In this document: in pieces, positions 16,790 to 25,695 of the stretch
How the letters are laid out: the number at the start of each line of letters is the position of its first letter
Numbering within the stretch: the stretch's first letter is position 1
Source of the DNA: Alkalibacterium sp049389645
Lineage (GTDB): Bacteria; Bacillota; Bacilli; Lactobacillales; Carnobacteriaceae_A
DNA: 64,000 bases
Direction of reading: 5' to 3'
NCBI RefSeq assembly: GCF_049389645.1
Contig: NZ_CP186540.1
Span: 2,232,001-2,296,000 of the forward strand
Notes under the pieces: model-generated
The model's input: the letters and a program-made list of their open reading frames with translations, nothing else
Databases searched by the model: none
What the model was told of the DNA's origin: nothing
Position numbers and translations under genes: made by a program

Positions 16790-18688
16790 ATGAGTAGAAA
16801 TTTAAAAAAATTAATCGTCGCGAGTTTTGATCTTTCAACAATTATACTTTCAGCAATAATCTCTATTTTGTTTCTAGTTCCATTTGTATACTTTCCACCG
16901 TCAGTAATTTTCATAAGTATAGGATTCACATGTATTACTTACTTAATAGTAGGCAATGCATTTAAAATATTTTCTAATATTAATCATCGCACAGGTATTA
17001 CAGAAGTAATGATACTTGTGGTCAGTGTTTCTCTTTCATTCATTCTTTCAAATAGTTTTGCTATAAACTTTGTACCAGAACCTTTATTAAGTTTACGTTT
17101 TTACTTTTTAACCTATTTGTTCTCAGTTCTAAGTATTATTGGGAGCCGAATGATACTTCGACTTTATTATGAATACACATTCCGAAAAAATAAAGAACCA
17201 GTTATTGAAGATCAAATTCGTACATTAGTAGTCGGCGCAGGTAATGGTGGGAGCATTTTTATTAGAAGCATAAAAAGCTTCCCAAACAAATTGAATGTTG
17301 TTGCAATTGTGGATGATGATCAAACAATACAAGGAACTTTCTTATTCGGCGTTCCCATTATTGGGAAAATTAAAGATTTACCAACAATTGTTAGAGCAAA
17401 AAATGTGGAACAAATTACAATAGCCATTCCATCTTTACCAGCTGAAGCCTATGAAAATATCGTTGATCTATGCAATCAAACAGATGTAATAGTTAATAAA
17501 ATGCCATATATTGAAGATATTCTTCAAGGTAAGCTTGGCAGTAATCAATTTAGAGATATTGATGTTGTAGATTTACTTGGGCGAGAAGAAGTGAAGCTTG
17601 ATATGGAACAAATATCAACTGAACTATACGGTAAAACAATTCTTGTCAGTGGAGCAGGCGGTTCAATCGGATCAGAAATATGTCGACAAGTATCGAAGTT
17701 TTCACCTTCAAAAATACTTCTATTAGGCCACGGTGAAAACTCTATTTATCAAATCGATCGGGAACTGAGAAACCTTTATAATGATACGATAGAAATAGTA
17801 CCACTGATTGCAGATATACAGGATCGTGAAAGAATATTTGATATTATGAAAAAATATAAACCTAATCGAGTTTATCACGCAGCTGCACATAAGCATGTTC
17901 CTATGATGGAGTACAATCCATATGAGGCTGTGAAAAATAATGTTTATGGTTCGAAAAACATGGCAGAAGCAGCTAAAGCGGCTGGCGTTGACAGATTTAT
18001 AATGGTTTCAACAGATAAAGCTGTTAATCCACCTAATGTTATGGGAGCTACTAAACGACTAGCCGAAATGATTGTAACAGGACTAAATGAACCTGGAAAA
18101 ACCAAGTTTGCGGCAGTAAGGTTTGGTAATGTGCTTGGGAGTCGGGGAAGTGTTGTCCCATTATTCCAGGAACAGATAAAAAATGGTGGGCCATTGACAG
18201 TTACCGATTTTAGAATGACCCGTTACTTCATGACTATTCCAGAAGCAAGTCGTTTAGTTATTCAAGCGGGAACGTTGGTCAAAGGTGGAGAAATCTTTGT
18301 TTTGGATATGGGAGAGCCCGTCAAAATAGTGGATTTGGCTAAAAAAGTAGTTAAATTAAGTGGCTTTACGGAGAAAGAAATCCCAGTTGTTGAAACTGGA
18401 ATTAGACCGGGAGAAAAACTTTTTGAAGAACTGCTCGTAGATAGTGAACAGACTGACCAAAAGGTTTACGATAAGATTTTTGTTGGAAAAGTTGTAAACA
18501 AACCGCTATTCACAATTATGAGAGAAGTTAACACCTGGAGTAATCTCTCACCTGAGGAACTTAGAGAAGAACTTATTTCTTTTGCGAACGATGTTAACGT
18601 GACATTTGAAAATAGCCAAGAACAAACAGGAAAAAATATGTTAGAAAAAGGAGAATTGAAATTACAGGGTGGTTACGCGGGACTTTGA
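16790..18688 (+). CDS. CapD/EpsC/PglF-type membrane UDP-sugar 4,6-dehydratase
   Basis: A 632-residue protein with four N-terminal membrane spans, a CoA-binding-like Rossmann region (VVGAGNGGS) and a C-terminal SDR domain. The SDR NAD motif SGAGGSIGSEIC lies near 285-296. VSTDKAVNPPNVMGATKR near 405-422 is the CapD/PglF catalytic block, with Met-x3-Lys instead of Tyr-x3-Lys. These enzymes turn UDP-GlcNAc into UDP-4-keto-6-deoxy-GlcNAc, the substrate of the DegT aminotransferase encoded upstream. The start at 16790 is chosen by its AGGGAA site and membrane-segment context; an in-frame TTG at 16685 has no ribosome site. About 250 bases separate it from the preceding gene. Confidence 0.9.
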   Translation: MSRNLKKLIVASFDLSTIILSAIISILFLVPFVYFPPSVIFISIGFTCITYLIVGNAFKIFSNINHRTGITEVMILVVSVSLSFILSNSFAINFVPEPLLSLRFYFLTYLFSVLSIIGSRMILRLYYEYTFRKNKEPVIEDQIRTLVVGAGNGGSIFIRSIKSFPNKLNVVAIVDDDQTIQGTFLFGVPIIGKIKDLPTIVRAKNVEQITIAIPSLPAEAYENIVDLCNQTDVIVNKMPYIEDILQGKLGSNQFRDIDVVDLLGREEVKLDMEQISTELYGKTILVSGAGGSIGSEICRQVSKFSPSKILLLGHGENSIYQIDRELRNLYNDTIEIVPLIADIQDRERIFDIMKKYKPNRVYHAAAHKHVPMMEYNPYEAVKNNVYGSKNMAEAAKAAGVDRFIMVSTDKAVNPPNVMGATKRLAEMIVTGLNEPGKTKFAAVRFGNVLGSRGSVVPLFQEQIKNGGPLTVTDFRMTRYFMTIPEASRLVIQAGTLVKGGEIFVLDMGEPVKIVDLAKKVVKLSGFTEKEIPVVETGIRPGEKLFEELLVDSEQTDQKVYDKIFVGKVVNKPLFTIMREVNTWSNLSPEELREELISFANDVNVTFENSQEQTGKNMLEKGELKLQGGYAGL

Positions 18689-18756
18689 CATCTATAGATT
18701 CACTTGATGATTGTCTTAAATATAGAGGATATATTACTAGTTTGAGGAGAATGATT

Positions 18757-19785
18757 ATGCCAGCAGTCAGTATTATCATGCCAGTTTATAATGTAGAAAA
18801 GTATGTTGGAAAGGCAATAGAAAGTATACTGATACAAACATTTAAAGATTTTGAATTGATAATTATTAACGATGGAACCATTGATAATTCGATGTCAATT
18901 GTCAATGAATTGGCGTCAAAAGATTCACGAATAAGAATTATAAACCAAAAAAACAAAGGTCTTTCTGCTGCAAGAAATACAGGTCTTAGAAGTGCTATAG
19001 GAGATTATGTGTGTTTCATTGACAGTGATGATGAAGTAAATGTAAATTTATTGAGAATAACAATGGATAATGTTATCGGTGAGTATCCTGATGTACTAAT
19101 GTTTGGAATGTTTTTAGAAAAAATTGGAAGTAATGAGAAAGTAACATTTACCATTCCAATGAAAATGGGAACCGTAAGTTATACGAAAAAGAATATTGAA
19201 GACTTTAATATCAATAAAAATTCTTTAAATTTGATAGGGTATGCTACGAATAAATTGTATAAACGTAGTGTGCTAGTAGATCATCAAATATTTTTTGATG
19301 AAAAAATATATTTTTTAGAAGATATTAATTTTAATGAAAAAGTCTTTAAAAACATAAATAAATTCATGATAATTGACGATTGTCTGTATCATTACAAACG
19401 CAGAAAGCGAACAACCTTGATGAATACTTTTAGAAAAGAATTTTTCGAATGCCAAATGGAAGCAATTAGATCTCGAAACGATATTTTTGATAATTGGGGA
19501 ATTGAACAAACTATAATAGACGCAACAATTGCTTCTCTTCATATTGAAGCAATAAAAGGGTGCATTTCTAATCTTTTTGTAATTAAGAATTCTATATCAT
19601 TTTTAAATAAATACAAAATCATAAATGAAATTTTGGAGAATAGCCATACTCAATCTAGAATAAAAAATTTCGAGCCCAATTCTTTGGTCGAAAAATTATT
19701 GAAGTATTTAATTGAAAAAAAAATAAGTATAGCACTAGCAGTTGCAAGTACAATGTATTCTTATATATATAGGATTGTAAAGTGA
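18757..19785 (+). CDS. GT2-family glycosyltransferase
   Basis: A 342-residue GT-A enzyme. SIIMPVYNVEKYVGKAIESI opens the fold, followed by IINDGTIDNS, GLSAARNTGL and the metal-binding motif in CFIDSDDEV. The C-terminal third is less conserved and may set acceptor choice. Start 18757 is chosen because GAGGAG lies seven bases upstream; the ATG six bases earlier is too close. In the family's DDGS position it reads NDGT, a tolerated variant. It is the third transferase of the locus, suggesting a repeat unit of about four sugars with the primer. Its low GC matches the adjoining flippase. Confidence 0.85.
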   Translation: MPAVSIIMPVYNVEKYVGKAIESILIQTFKDFELIIINDGTIDNSMSIVNELASKDSRIRIINQKNKGLSAARNTGLRSAIGDYVCFIDSDDEVNVNLLRITMDNVIGEYPDVLMFGMFLEKIGSNEKVTFTIPMKMGTVSYTKKNIEDFNINKNSLNLIGYATNKLYKRSVLVDHQIFFDEKIYFLEDINFNEKVFKNINKFMIIDDCLYHYKRRKRTTLMNTFRKEFFECQMEAIRSRNDIFDNWGIEQTIIDATIASLHIEAIKGCISNLFVIKNSISFLNKYKIINEILENSHTQSRIKNFEPNSLVEKLLKYLIEKKISIALAVASTMYSYIYRIVK

Positions 19786-20075
19786 AAAGTATTTTAATTT
19801 TAGGCTTTAAACAGAATTACAATCTGTTATCTACTCATTGAATCTGCAATATGAATTTATTTTAATTCGATGAGTAATAATAACTATGACTATCGTTCGA
19901 GAGAAAAATTAAGGTATGATATTTAGTGATTGCAAAGAAGCAACAGCATATGTTGATCCAATATTCTTGCCTAATTGTAGAATTTAGTGCATAGAGATTC
20001 TTTTATTATAAACCAGAATTTTATATTTATTTATGATACTAATATTTGTGGATATGAAAAGAATAGAGGAATATT
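19786..20075. other. AT-rich gap before the flippase gene
   Basis: About 290 bases without a supported gene. It contains no strong terminator. A small decayed piece of another gene cannot be excluded. A GAGGAA ribosome site lies before the flippase ATG. Confidence 0.35.
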
Positions 20076-21554
20076 ATGAAAAATGATGACTCGTTAAAAA
20101 CAGATACAATTAAAAATATGATGTGGAGCTTCATGGATATTATAGGATCTCGAGCAATTCAAGTAATAATACAATTGTTTTTAGCAAGATTATTAACACC
20201 TAATGATTTCGGAATATTGGGTATGGTCATAATATTCATTAAGCTACCAGAAGCATTTATTGAGAGCGGATTTGCAAATGGTTTAATTAGAGAAAAAAAT
20301 TCAACTCAAGAAGACTACTCTACTGTTTTTTATTTTAATTTAATTACTGCGCTTATTCTCTATTTTTTGCTTTTTATTTCTGCTGAACGAATAAGTATAT
20401 TTTTTGAAGTACCCGAACTTGTTAATATTATTAAAGTTTTAGGATTTGTAATAGTTATTGATGCCTTTGGACTAATTCAGAAAGTGATTTTGAGAAAAAA
20501 ACTAGAGTTTAAAATTCAAATGAGAATCAGCCTAGTTTCTTCATTAATATCGGGAGTTATAGCTATTGCATTCGCAATAGCTGGATATGGAATATGGAGC
20601 TTAGTAATTAAAATTGTAGTTTTACAGTTCTTACAAGCAGTTTTACTTTCCGTTACTAATAAATGGATACCTTCTTTAACGTTTAACATGATCTCTTTTA
20701 AAAGATTATTTAATTTCGGATGGAAACTAGTGGCATCAAATTTGTTATCAGAAGTATATGATGGCTTTTATGCATTAATTATAGGAAGAGGGTTTTCAAC
20801 TGTCTTTTTAGGTTATTATACCAATGCTAGGAAGTTGAGCCATACTGCTTGCTATTCCATTGCGATTTCTGTAGAAAAAGTAAGTTATCCTGTTTTAAGC
20901 AATCTGCAAGATGATAAAGTAAGATTAAAAAGTGGATTTCAAAAAGTTCTCAAAAACTCAATATTTATTAATTTTCCAGTAATGTTAGGTTTGGCGATTA
21001 TAGCACCGCCATTATTCAGACTTATTCTGGGAAATGAATGGATTCCAGCCATACCGTATTTTCAAATTTTATGTTTAGCAGGTATGTTCACGTCAATTCA
21101 TGCTATTAATTTAAATATGCTTCAGATCAAAGGCCGTTCTGATTTATTTTTGAAGTTATATATTTATGGAAAGATTATTGGTTTTTCAATTATTGGCTTT
21201 GTTCTATTATTTGAATTAGGAGTTTTTGGATTACTTTGGGGATTAGTACTCGAATCTTTCATAAGTAACTTTGTCAATTCTTTTTACTCTAAAAAATTGA
21301 TATCATATTCAATTTTTGAACAGCTGAAAGACATAAAATTGATTTCTTTTATTTCTGTAATAATGGCAATATTGACCTATTCATTAAATTATATACTTTT
21401 TGTACACGACTTATTTTTAATTGTAATTCAAGTCATTTTCGGATTTATTCTTTACATTTTACTTTCCTATATATTTAAGGTTGAAGAACTCGAGACAATT
21501 TATCAGATTGTAAAACCGTTTAAGAAAAAACTGTTATTGAAAAAAGTAATGTAA
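20076..21554 (+). CDS. Wzx-like polysaccharide flippase (MOP superfamily)
   Basis: A 492-residue integral membrane protein with about 12-14 predicted spans. It opens with a MMWSFMDIIGSRAIQ amphipathic start and FLARLLTPNDFGILGM, a hallmark of polysaccharide-exporter flippases of the MOP superfamily. It moves undecaprenyl-linked repeat units across the membrane for polymerisation by the EpsG/Wzy-like protein. It is the last biosynthetic gene before an insertion-sequence remnant. The GC content is low even for this locus, which is usual for horizontally exchanged repeat-unit genes. Confidence 0.87.
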   Translation: MKNDDSLKTDTIKNMMWSFMDIIGSRAIQVIIQLFLARLLTPNDFGILGMVIIFIKLPEAFIESGFANGLIREKNSTQEDYSTVFYFNLITALILYFLLFISAERISIFFEVPELVNIIKVLGFVIVIDAFGLIQKVILRKKLEFKIQMRISLVSSLISGVIAIAFAIAGYGIWSLVIKIVVLQFLQAVLLSVTNKWIPSLTFNMISFKRLFNFGWKLVASNLLSEVYDGFYALIIGRGFSTVFLGYYTNARKLSHTACYSIAISVEKVSYPVLSNLQDDKVRLKSGFQKVLKNSIFINFPVMLGLAIIAPPLFRLILGNEWIPAIPYFQILCLAGMFTSIHAINLNMLQIKGRSDLFLKLYIYGKIIGFSIIGFVLLFELGVFGLLWGLVLESFISNFVNSFYSKKLISYSIFEQLKDIKLISFISVIMAILTYSLNYILFVHDLFLIVIQVIFGFILYILLSYIFKVEELETIYQIVKPFKKKLLLKKVM

Positions 21555-21645
21555 TCAATAGTGTCTAAATATTTATTGATATAAGGGGAAATTACTGAAA
21601 TATTGGTTTTTGATTATTCAAGTACTTAAACAGGAGGAAGACATT

Positions 21646-21939
21646 ATGCAAAATCGAAAAAAACGTCGCGTATTCTCTCAAGAATTCAAAAAACAAGTAG
21701 TAGCTTTGCATAAATCAGGTAAAACAAGGAAGGAAATTATTGAAGACTATGATCTAACTCCTTCGGCATTTGATAAATGGGTGAGCCAGTTTGAGCAATC
21801 TGATTTAGTTCAAGAGGATGATAATTTGACGCCTGAACAGAAAGAACTTGAGGAGCTACGTCGAGAAAACACAAAGTTGAAACTGGAAAATGATATATTA
21901 AGACAGGCTGCATTAATTTTCGGTAGTATGGCAAAGTAA
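21646..21939 (+). mobile_element. Lone IS3-family orfA (transposase helix-turn-helix subunit)
   Basis: A 97-residue OrfA of an IS3-type element. The N-terminal helix-turn-helix contains FSQEFKKQVVALHKSGKTRKE and a YDLTPSAFDKWV recognition segment; a C-terminal leucine-zipper coiled coil follows (LEELRRENTKLKLEND). The AGGAGG site supports start 21646. OrfB, which carries the DDE integrase domain and normally follows by -1 frameshift, is absent: only about 380 gene-free bases lie before the next gene. No inverted-repeat ends were identified. It is a remnant that marks the downstream edge of the polysaccharide locus. Confidence 0.85.
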
Positions 21940-22150
21940 TAATGATACAATAAGTTAGCAAGTAGAAGAATAACGGCATACATTTAATGCGATTTTTTAT
22001 ATTTTATACTCAACAGAAAGCATATGTAATAAACGAATAAATAGGTATATCCCTTTTATTAAGCTGTAGTAAAGACCATGTTAATAAATAATATTATTTG
22101 CAGGAAATAAATATCGAGATATTTAAATTGTACTGTGCAAGTCAAATAAT

Positions 22151-22197
22151 AGATAAAAACGATTGATAAATACCAGTCGTTTTTATCTTATTTTTTT
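22151..22197 (+). terminator. Intrinsic terminator closing the polysaccharide region
   Basis: AGATAAAAACGA at 22151-22162 pairs perfectly with TCGTTTTTATCT at 22177-22188, followed by TATTTTTTT. It separates the polysaccharide/IS region from the GH65 gene. Confidence 0.85.
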
Positions 22198-22242
22198 GAA
22201 TTATAGTGAATCCAGTTTATTTAGGAGAGTATATTCATATGT

Positions 22243-22273
22243 TTGGTAATCTATCGGACATGTATTCTATAAT
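22243..22273 (+). promoter_or_regulatory. Possible promoter of the GH65 gene
   Basis: A consensus TATAAT at 22268-22273 is preceded by TTGGTA at 22243-22248, with a rather long 19-base spacer. It lies about 45 bases before the start codon. Confidence 0.4.
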
Positions 22274-22319
22274 GAGAATAAGATGAACTACATTTCCATC
22301 AGTATGAAAGGAGCGTAAT

Positions 22320-24617
22320 ATGATTCCATTAATTACAAAAGATTCTAAATGGATACTTACCGAAGAAGGTATATCCGAGAAAACGATCAAACAGAATGAG
22401 ACGTTGTTTGCTTTATCCAATGGCCATTTTGGTACACGTGGGAGCTTAGAAGAAGCTGAACGCACCAAAGAATATAGCCACAGTGAAGCGACGTTAGTGA
22501 ATGCTTTTTATGACAGTGAGCCGATTCAGTATGGGGAATGGGCATATGGTTATGCTGAAAAGCATCAAACCGTGATTCCCGTACCTAATGGCAAAAAGCT
22601 GGCGATCAAGCTGGATAATGAAATGTTTGATCTTGATTCAGGGAAAACGACCAGGCATAAACGTCAACTGGATTTGAAACAAGGCATACTCACGAGGACA
22701 TTCACTTGGGAAAATACGAAAGGTCATCAGCTGGATGTCAAAATCGAGCGCTTCGTATCGTATGACTATCCAGAACTGTTAGCCCAAAAAATCACGTTGA
22801 CACCTCATGATAATGGATGTGAGCTGCAAGTCGCTGCGACGCTTGATGATTTAGAACATATGGGTATAGTATCAGAAGAAGAAAGTAATGATCCACGCAT
22901 CAAAGCACAACAGGAACGACGGTTTCAGTCAGAAAGAATAGAAAGTTCAGAAAATCAGTTGTTGCATATAGAAACCAACAATACACACTTGCATCTTATC
23001 GTAGGTGAAAAGAATGAGTTATCTGATTCATCGGTTAAGTCAAGCTTCATAAACGGTTCTGAAAAGTGGTCAATGGAAACCAGTAAAGATAAGTCAGTTA
23101 CGCTGGAACGGTATGTTGCATATGGCAACATATTCAATGATGGCTCAAAAAAAGAAGCAGAAGCTCTACGCATTTCTAATCTGCTTGATGAAGTTGCAGA
23201 ACTTGGCTTTGATGAAATCAAAGAGAAACACATACATTTTATGGAGGGTTTCTGGAACGCATCAGATATTCAAATAGACGGCGATGACGAAATTCAAGTC
23301 GGTCTGCGTTTCAACTTGTTTCATTTGCACCAGGCTGCTGGACGTGACGGATCAAGAAATATGTCCGCCAAAGGGTTGACTGGTGAAGGCTACGAGGGGC
23401 ATTATTTTTGGGATACAGAAATGTACATGTTACCGTTTTTCTTATATACACAACCTGAGATAGCTAAGCACTTGTTAAATTACCGCTTTACTATCTTAAA
23501 AGAAGCGAGAGAAAGAGCACGCGAAATGGCGATTGAGAATGGAGCGCTTTTTGCATGGCGAACCATTAATGGTAAAGAAGCGAGTGCCTACTATCCCGCA
23601 GGAACTGCTCAAATCCATATTAATGGTGATATTGCTCATGCCGTTCACACTTATGTAAAATCTACAGGAGATTTAGCTTTTGGTATGAATGAGGGACTAG
23701 AAATACTTGTAGAAACCGCTCGATTCTATGCTGAATGGGGACATTATGACAAGCAGCGAAACGGTGCGTTTGTCTTGAATAACGTAACGGGACCGGATGA
23801 ATACACGGCAATTGTTAATAACAACTACTATACTAATCTAATGGCTAAGCACAATTTCGACTATGCCATTGAGATGGTTGAAGAAGTCTTCAAGTCTAAT
23901 GATACAAACGGAGAAAAGGTACTTGAGAAAATCAACTTCCAGCCAAGTGAACTGGAGAATTGGAAAAAAGCGTCTGAAAAGATGTTCCTACCTTATGATG
24001 AGGCACAGGAACTTACGATGCAGGATGACAGTTTCTTCCATAAAGAGGTATGGGACATTGAAAATACACCAAAGGAAAACTTCCCATTACTTTTACATTA
24101 TCATCCATTGACCATTTATCGTTATCAGGTGAACAAGCAAGCAGATACGGTTTTAGCTGAATTCCTGTTCTCCGATGAGTTTTCTCATAGTCAGAAGAAA
24201 CGTGACTATGACTATTATGAAGCGGTAACGACACACGATTCATCCTTATCTCGTTCTATATTTGGTGTGATGGCAAGTCACTTAGGTGATTTGGATAAAG
24301 CCTATGGTTACTTCATGGATACGGCCTTGATGGACATGACGGATCTGCAAAGTAATACCAAAGACGGCGTTCACGCAGCCAATATGGGCGGAACGTGGAT
24401 GAGTATGGTCTACGGTTTTGGAGGCATGCGTTTAGTAAAAGACACCTTACACTTTTCCCCACGCTTACCGAAAGAATGGACCGCTGTAACCTTTAAAGTA
24501 CAGTTCCTTGGTCGATTGATCCAAGTTTCAATCGATCATGAAGGGTCTGACTATACGTTACTGAAAGGTGAACCATTAAACATAAGACACTATGACGAAG
24601 AGAAACACTTGAAGTAG
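22320..24617 (+). CDS. GH65 disaccharide phosphorylase (maltose/kojibiose/nigerose/trehalose type)
   Basis: A 765-residue cytoplasmic enzyme, the normal length for the family. An N-terminal beta-sandwich starts at NGHFGTRGS. The (alpha/alpha)6 barrel has FWDTEMY near residue 362 and the general acid expected at E494 in NVTGPDEYT. The phosphate-binding HDSSLSRSIF segment comes later. GH65 phosphorylases split alpha-linked glucose disaccharides with phosphate, giving glucose and beta-glucose 1-phosphate. The specific disaccharide cannot be decided from motifs. A beta-phosphoglucomutase gene and a sugar transporter, common neighbours, are missing here. It is transcribed alone, with a good AAAGGAG site and its own terminator. 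Confidence 0.85.
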   Translation: MIPLITKDSKWILTEEGISEKTIKQNETLFALSNGHFGTRGSLEEAERTKEYSHSEATLVNAFYDSEPIQYGEWAYGYAEKHQTVIPVPNGKKLAIKLDNEMFDLDSGKTTRHKRQLDLKQGILTRTFTWENTKGHQLDVKIERFVSYDYPELLAQKITLTPHDNGCELQVAATLDDLEHMGIVSEEESNDPRIKAQQERRFQSERIESSENQLLHIETNNTHLHLIVGEKNELSDSSVKSSFINGSEKWSMETSKDKSVTLERYVAYGNIFNDGSKKEAEALRISNLLDEVAELGFDEIKEKHIHFMEGFWNASDIQIDGDDEIQVGLRFNLFHLHQAAGRDGSRNMSAKGLTGEGYEGHYFWDTEMYMLPFFLYTQPEIAKHLLNYRFTILKEARERAREMAIENGALFAWRTINGKEASAYYPAGTAQIHINGDIAHAVHTYVKSTGDLAFGMNEGLEILVETARFYAEWGHYDKQRNGAFVLNNVTGPDEYTAIVNNNYYTNLMAKHNFDYAIEMVEEVFKSNDTNGEKVLEKINFQPSELENWKKASEKMFLPYDEAQELTMQDDSFFHKEVWDIENTPKENFPLLLHYHPLTIYRYQVNKQADTVLAEFLFSDEFSHSQKKRDYDYYEAVTTHDSSLSRSIFGVMASHLGDLDKAYGYFMDTALMDMTDLQSNTKDGVHAANMGGTWMSMVYGFGGMRLVKDTLHFSPRLPKEWTAVTFKVQFLGRLIQVSIDHEGSDYTLLKGEPLNIRHYDEEKHLK

Positions 24618-24633
24618 AAACTGAATATTGAAA

Positions 24634-24668
24634 AAGGTGCTGACCATTTCTGGTCAGCACCTTCTTTT
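24634..24668. terminator. Bidirectional terminator between convergent genes
   Basis: AAGGTGCTGACCA at 24634-24646 pairs with TGGTCAGCACCTT at 24651-24663. T runs follow on the plus strand and the complementary A run precedes it, so it can serve both the GH65 gene and the minus-strand SDR gene. Confidence 0.88.
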
Positions 24669-25370
24669 TTATAGCTTATGATTTTTTATGACGATTTCAG
24701 GAACGGTGAGATGTTTTCTGGTTTTTACATTTGCCAGGATAATATCAGCGACATCATCCGGATCCATGAGATGTTTGATTTCTTCTTCAGTATAGATATC
24801 ATCCCAGAAACTCGTTTTCATGCCGCCCATGTATGCAGCTAAGACGTGAACATCCGTATCACTCAATTCTTTTACGATGCTTTCCGTAAACCCTCGGATA
24901 CCAAATTTGCTTGCGCAGTAGACCGATTCAGAAGGTTTGCCTTTTTTACCGGCAGTAGATATGACTTGAATGATAGTTCCTTCATTTCGCTCTTTCATTT
25001 CTGGTAACACAGCCTGTGTACAATATATCGTTCCTTTTAAGTTGATATCGATCATTTGATCGACTGAATCTGATGAAATGTTTTCAGCATCATCGAAGAT
25101 ACCGACGCCGGCATTGTTAACTAATATATCGATATTTCCGTTGTCTTCTTTTATTTGAGCAAAGACATTGGTAACTTCATCTACTGATGACACATCAACG
25201 GTATAGACTGAAACCTTATCCGTCTCCATCTTATCCGCTACGTGTCTCAACTTACTAAATGTTCGACCGAGCAGCGTGACATGATAACCCATTTCCGAAT
25301 ATTTCAACGCAAGTGAAGCACCTAAGCCACTGCCGGCACCAGTAATAACAACATGTTTCGACTCCATCAT
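24669..25370 (-). CDS. Short-chain dehydrogenase/reductase
   Basis: A 233-residue classical SDR. The TGxxxGxG cofactor motif is TGAGSGLG near the N-terminus, followed by NNAG (in LVNNAGVG) and the Ser-Tyr-Lys catalytic set in ISTAG...YCASK. LGRTFSK after the second strand suggests NADP preference, by the basic residue. The start at 25370 follows GGGAGG; a second ATG three bases later is equally possible. It stands alone on the minus strand, convergent with the GH65 gene. The substrate is unknown; the size matches YqjQ/YdfG-like reductases. Confidence 0.83.
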   Translation of the reverse strand: MMESKHVVITGAGSGLGASLALKYSEMGYHVTLLGRTFSKLRHVADKMETDKVSVYTVDVSSVDEVTNVFAQIKEDNGNIDILVNNAGVGIFDDAENISSDSVDQMIDINLKGTIYCTQAVLPEMKERNEGTIIQVISTAGKKGKPSESVYCASKFGIRGFTESIVKELSDTDVHVLAAYMGGMKTSFWDDIYTEEEIKHLMDPDDVADIILANVKTRKHLTVPEIVIKNHKL

Positions 25371-25695
25371 TTTTTCCTCCCTCAATGTATATTGCTTATT
25401 ATAAAAGTATCAAATATATCATTTTTTAGCAACGATAACGACAAGAGTGCTATAATAAGTATCAAAATGAAAGAGAATAAGACTATCTAAATATTTTGAG
25501 ATTTATCTGGACTATCAATGCTCATCATGAGCATAAAGCGTGATAGTTGAGCAGAGAGAAGAATCTATATTGAATTTGCCACTCTTTTTGAGGGTGTTAA
25601 AGTGAATAAAATAAATAAATTATGTTAAAATAGTTAGTGTTGAGATTTAAGCATAATGTATAATCTTAAAAAATGTTTGGAGGAAAAATGAAGTG
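25371..25695. other. Divergent intergenic region with palindrome
   Basis: This gap separates the minus-strand SDR gene from the ATP-grasp gene. It contains a 17-bp palindrome at 25518-25534 (ATGCTCAT around a C) inside an outer inverted repeat (ACTATCA 25511-25517, TGATAGT 25541-25547), so a strong stem or dimer-binding site. Promoters for both genes should lie here but are not clear. Confidence 0.5.

Larger units (their letters stand above)
21940..22319. other. Gene-free gap between IS remnant and GH65 gene
   Basis: No credible reading frame and no recognisable orfB remainder. It holds an intrinsic terminator at 22151-22197 and the likely promoter of the phosphorylase gene. Confidence 0.5.
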
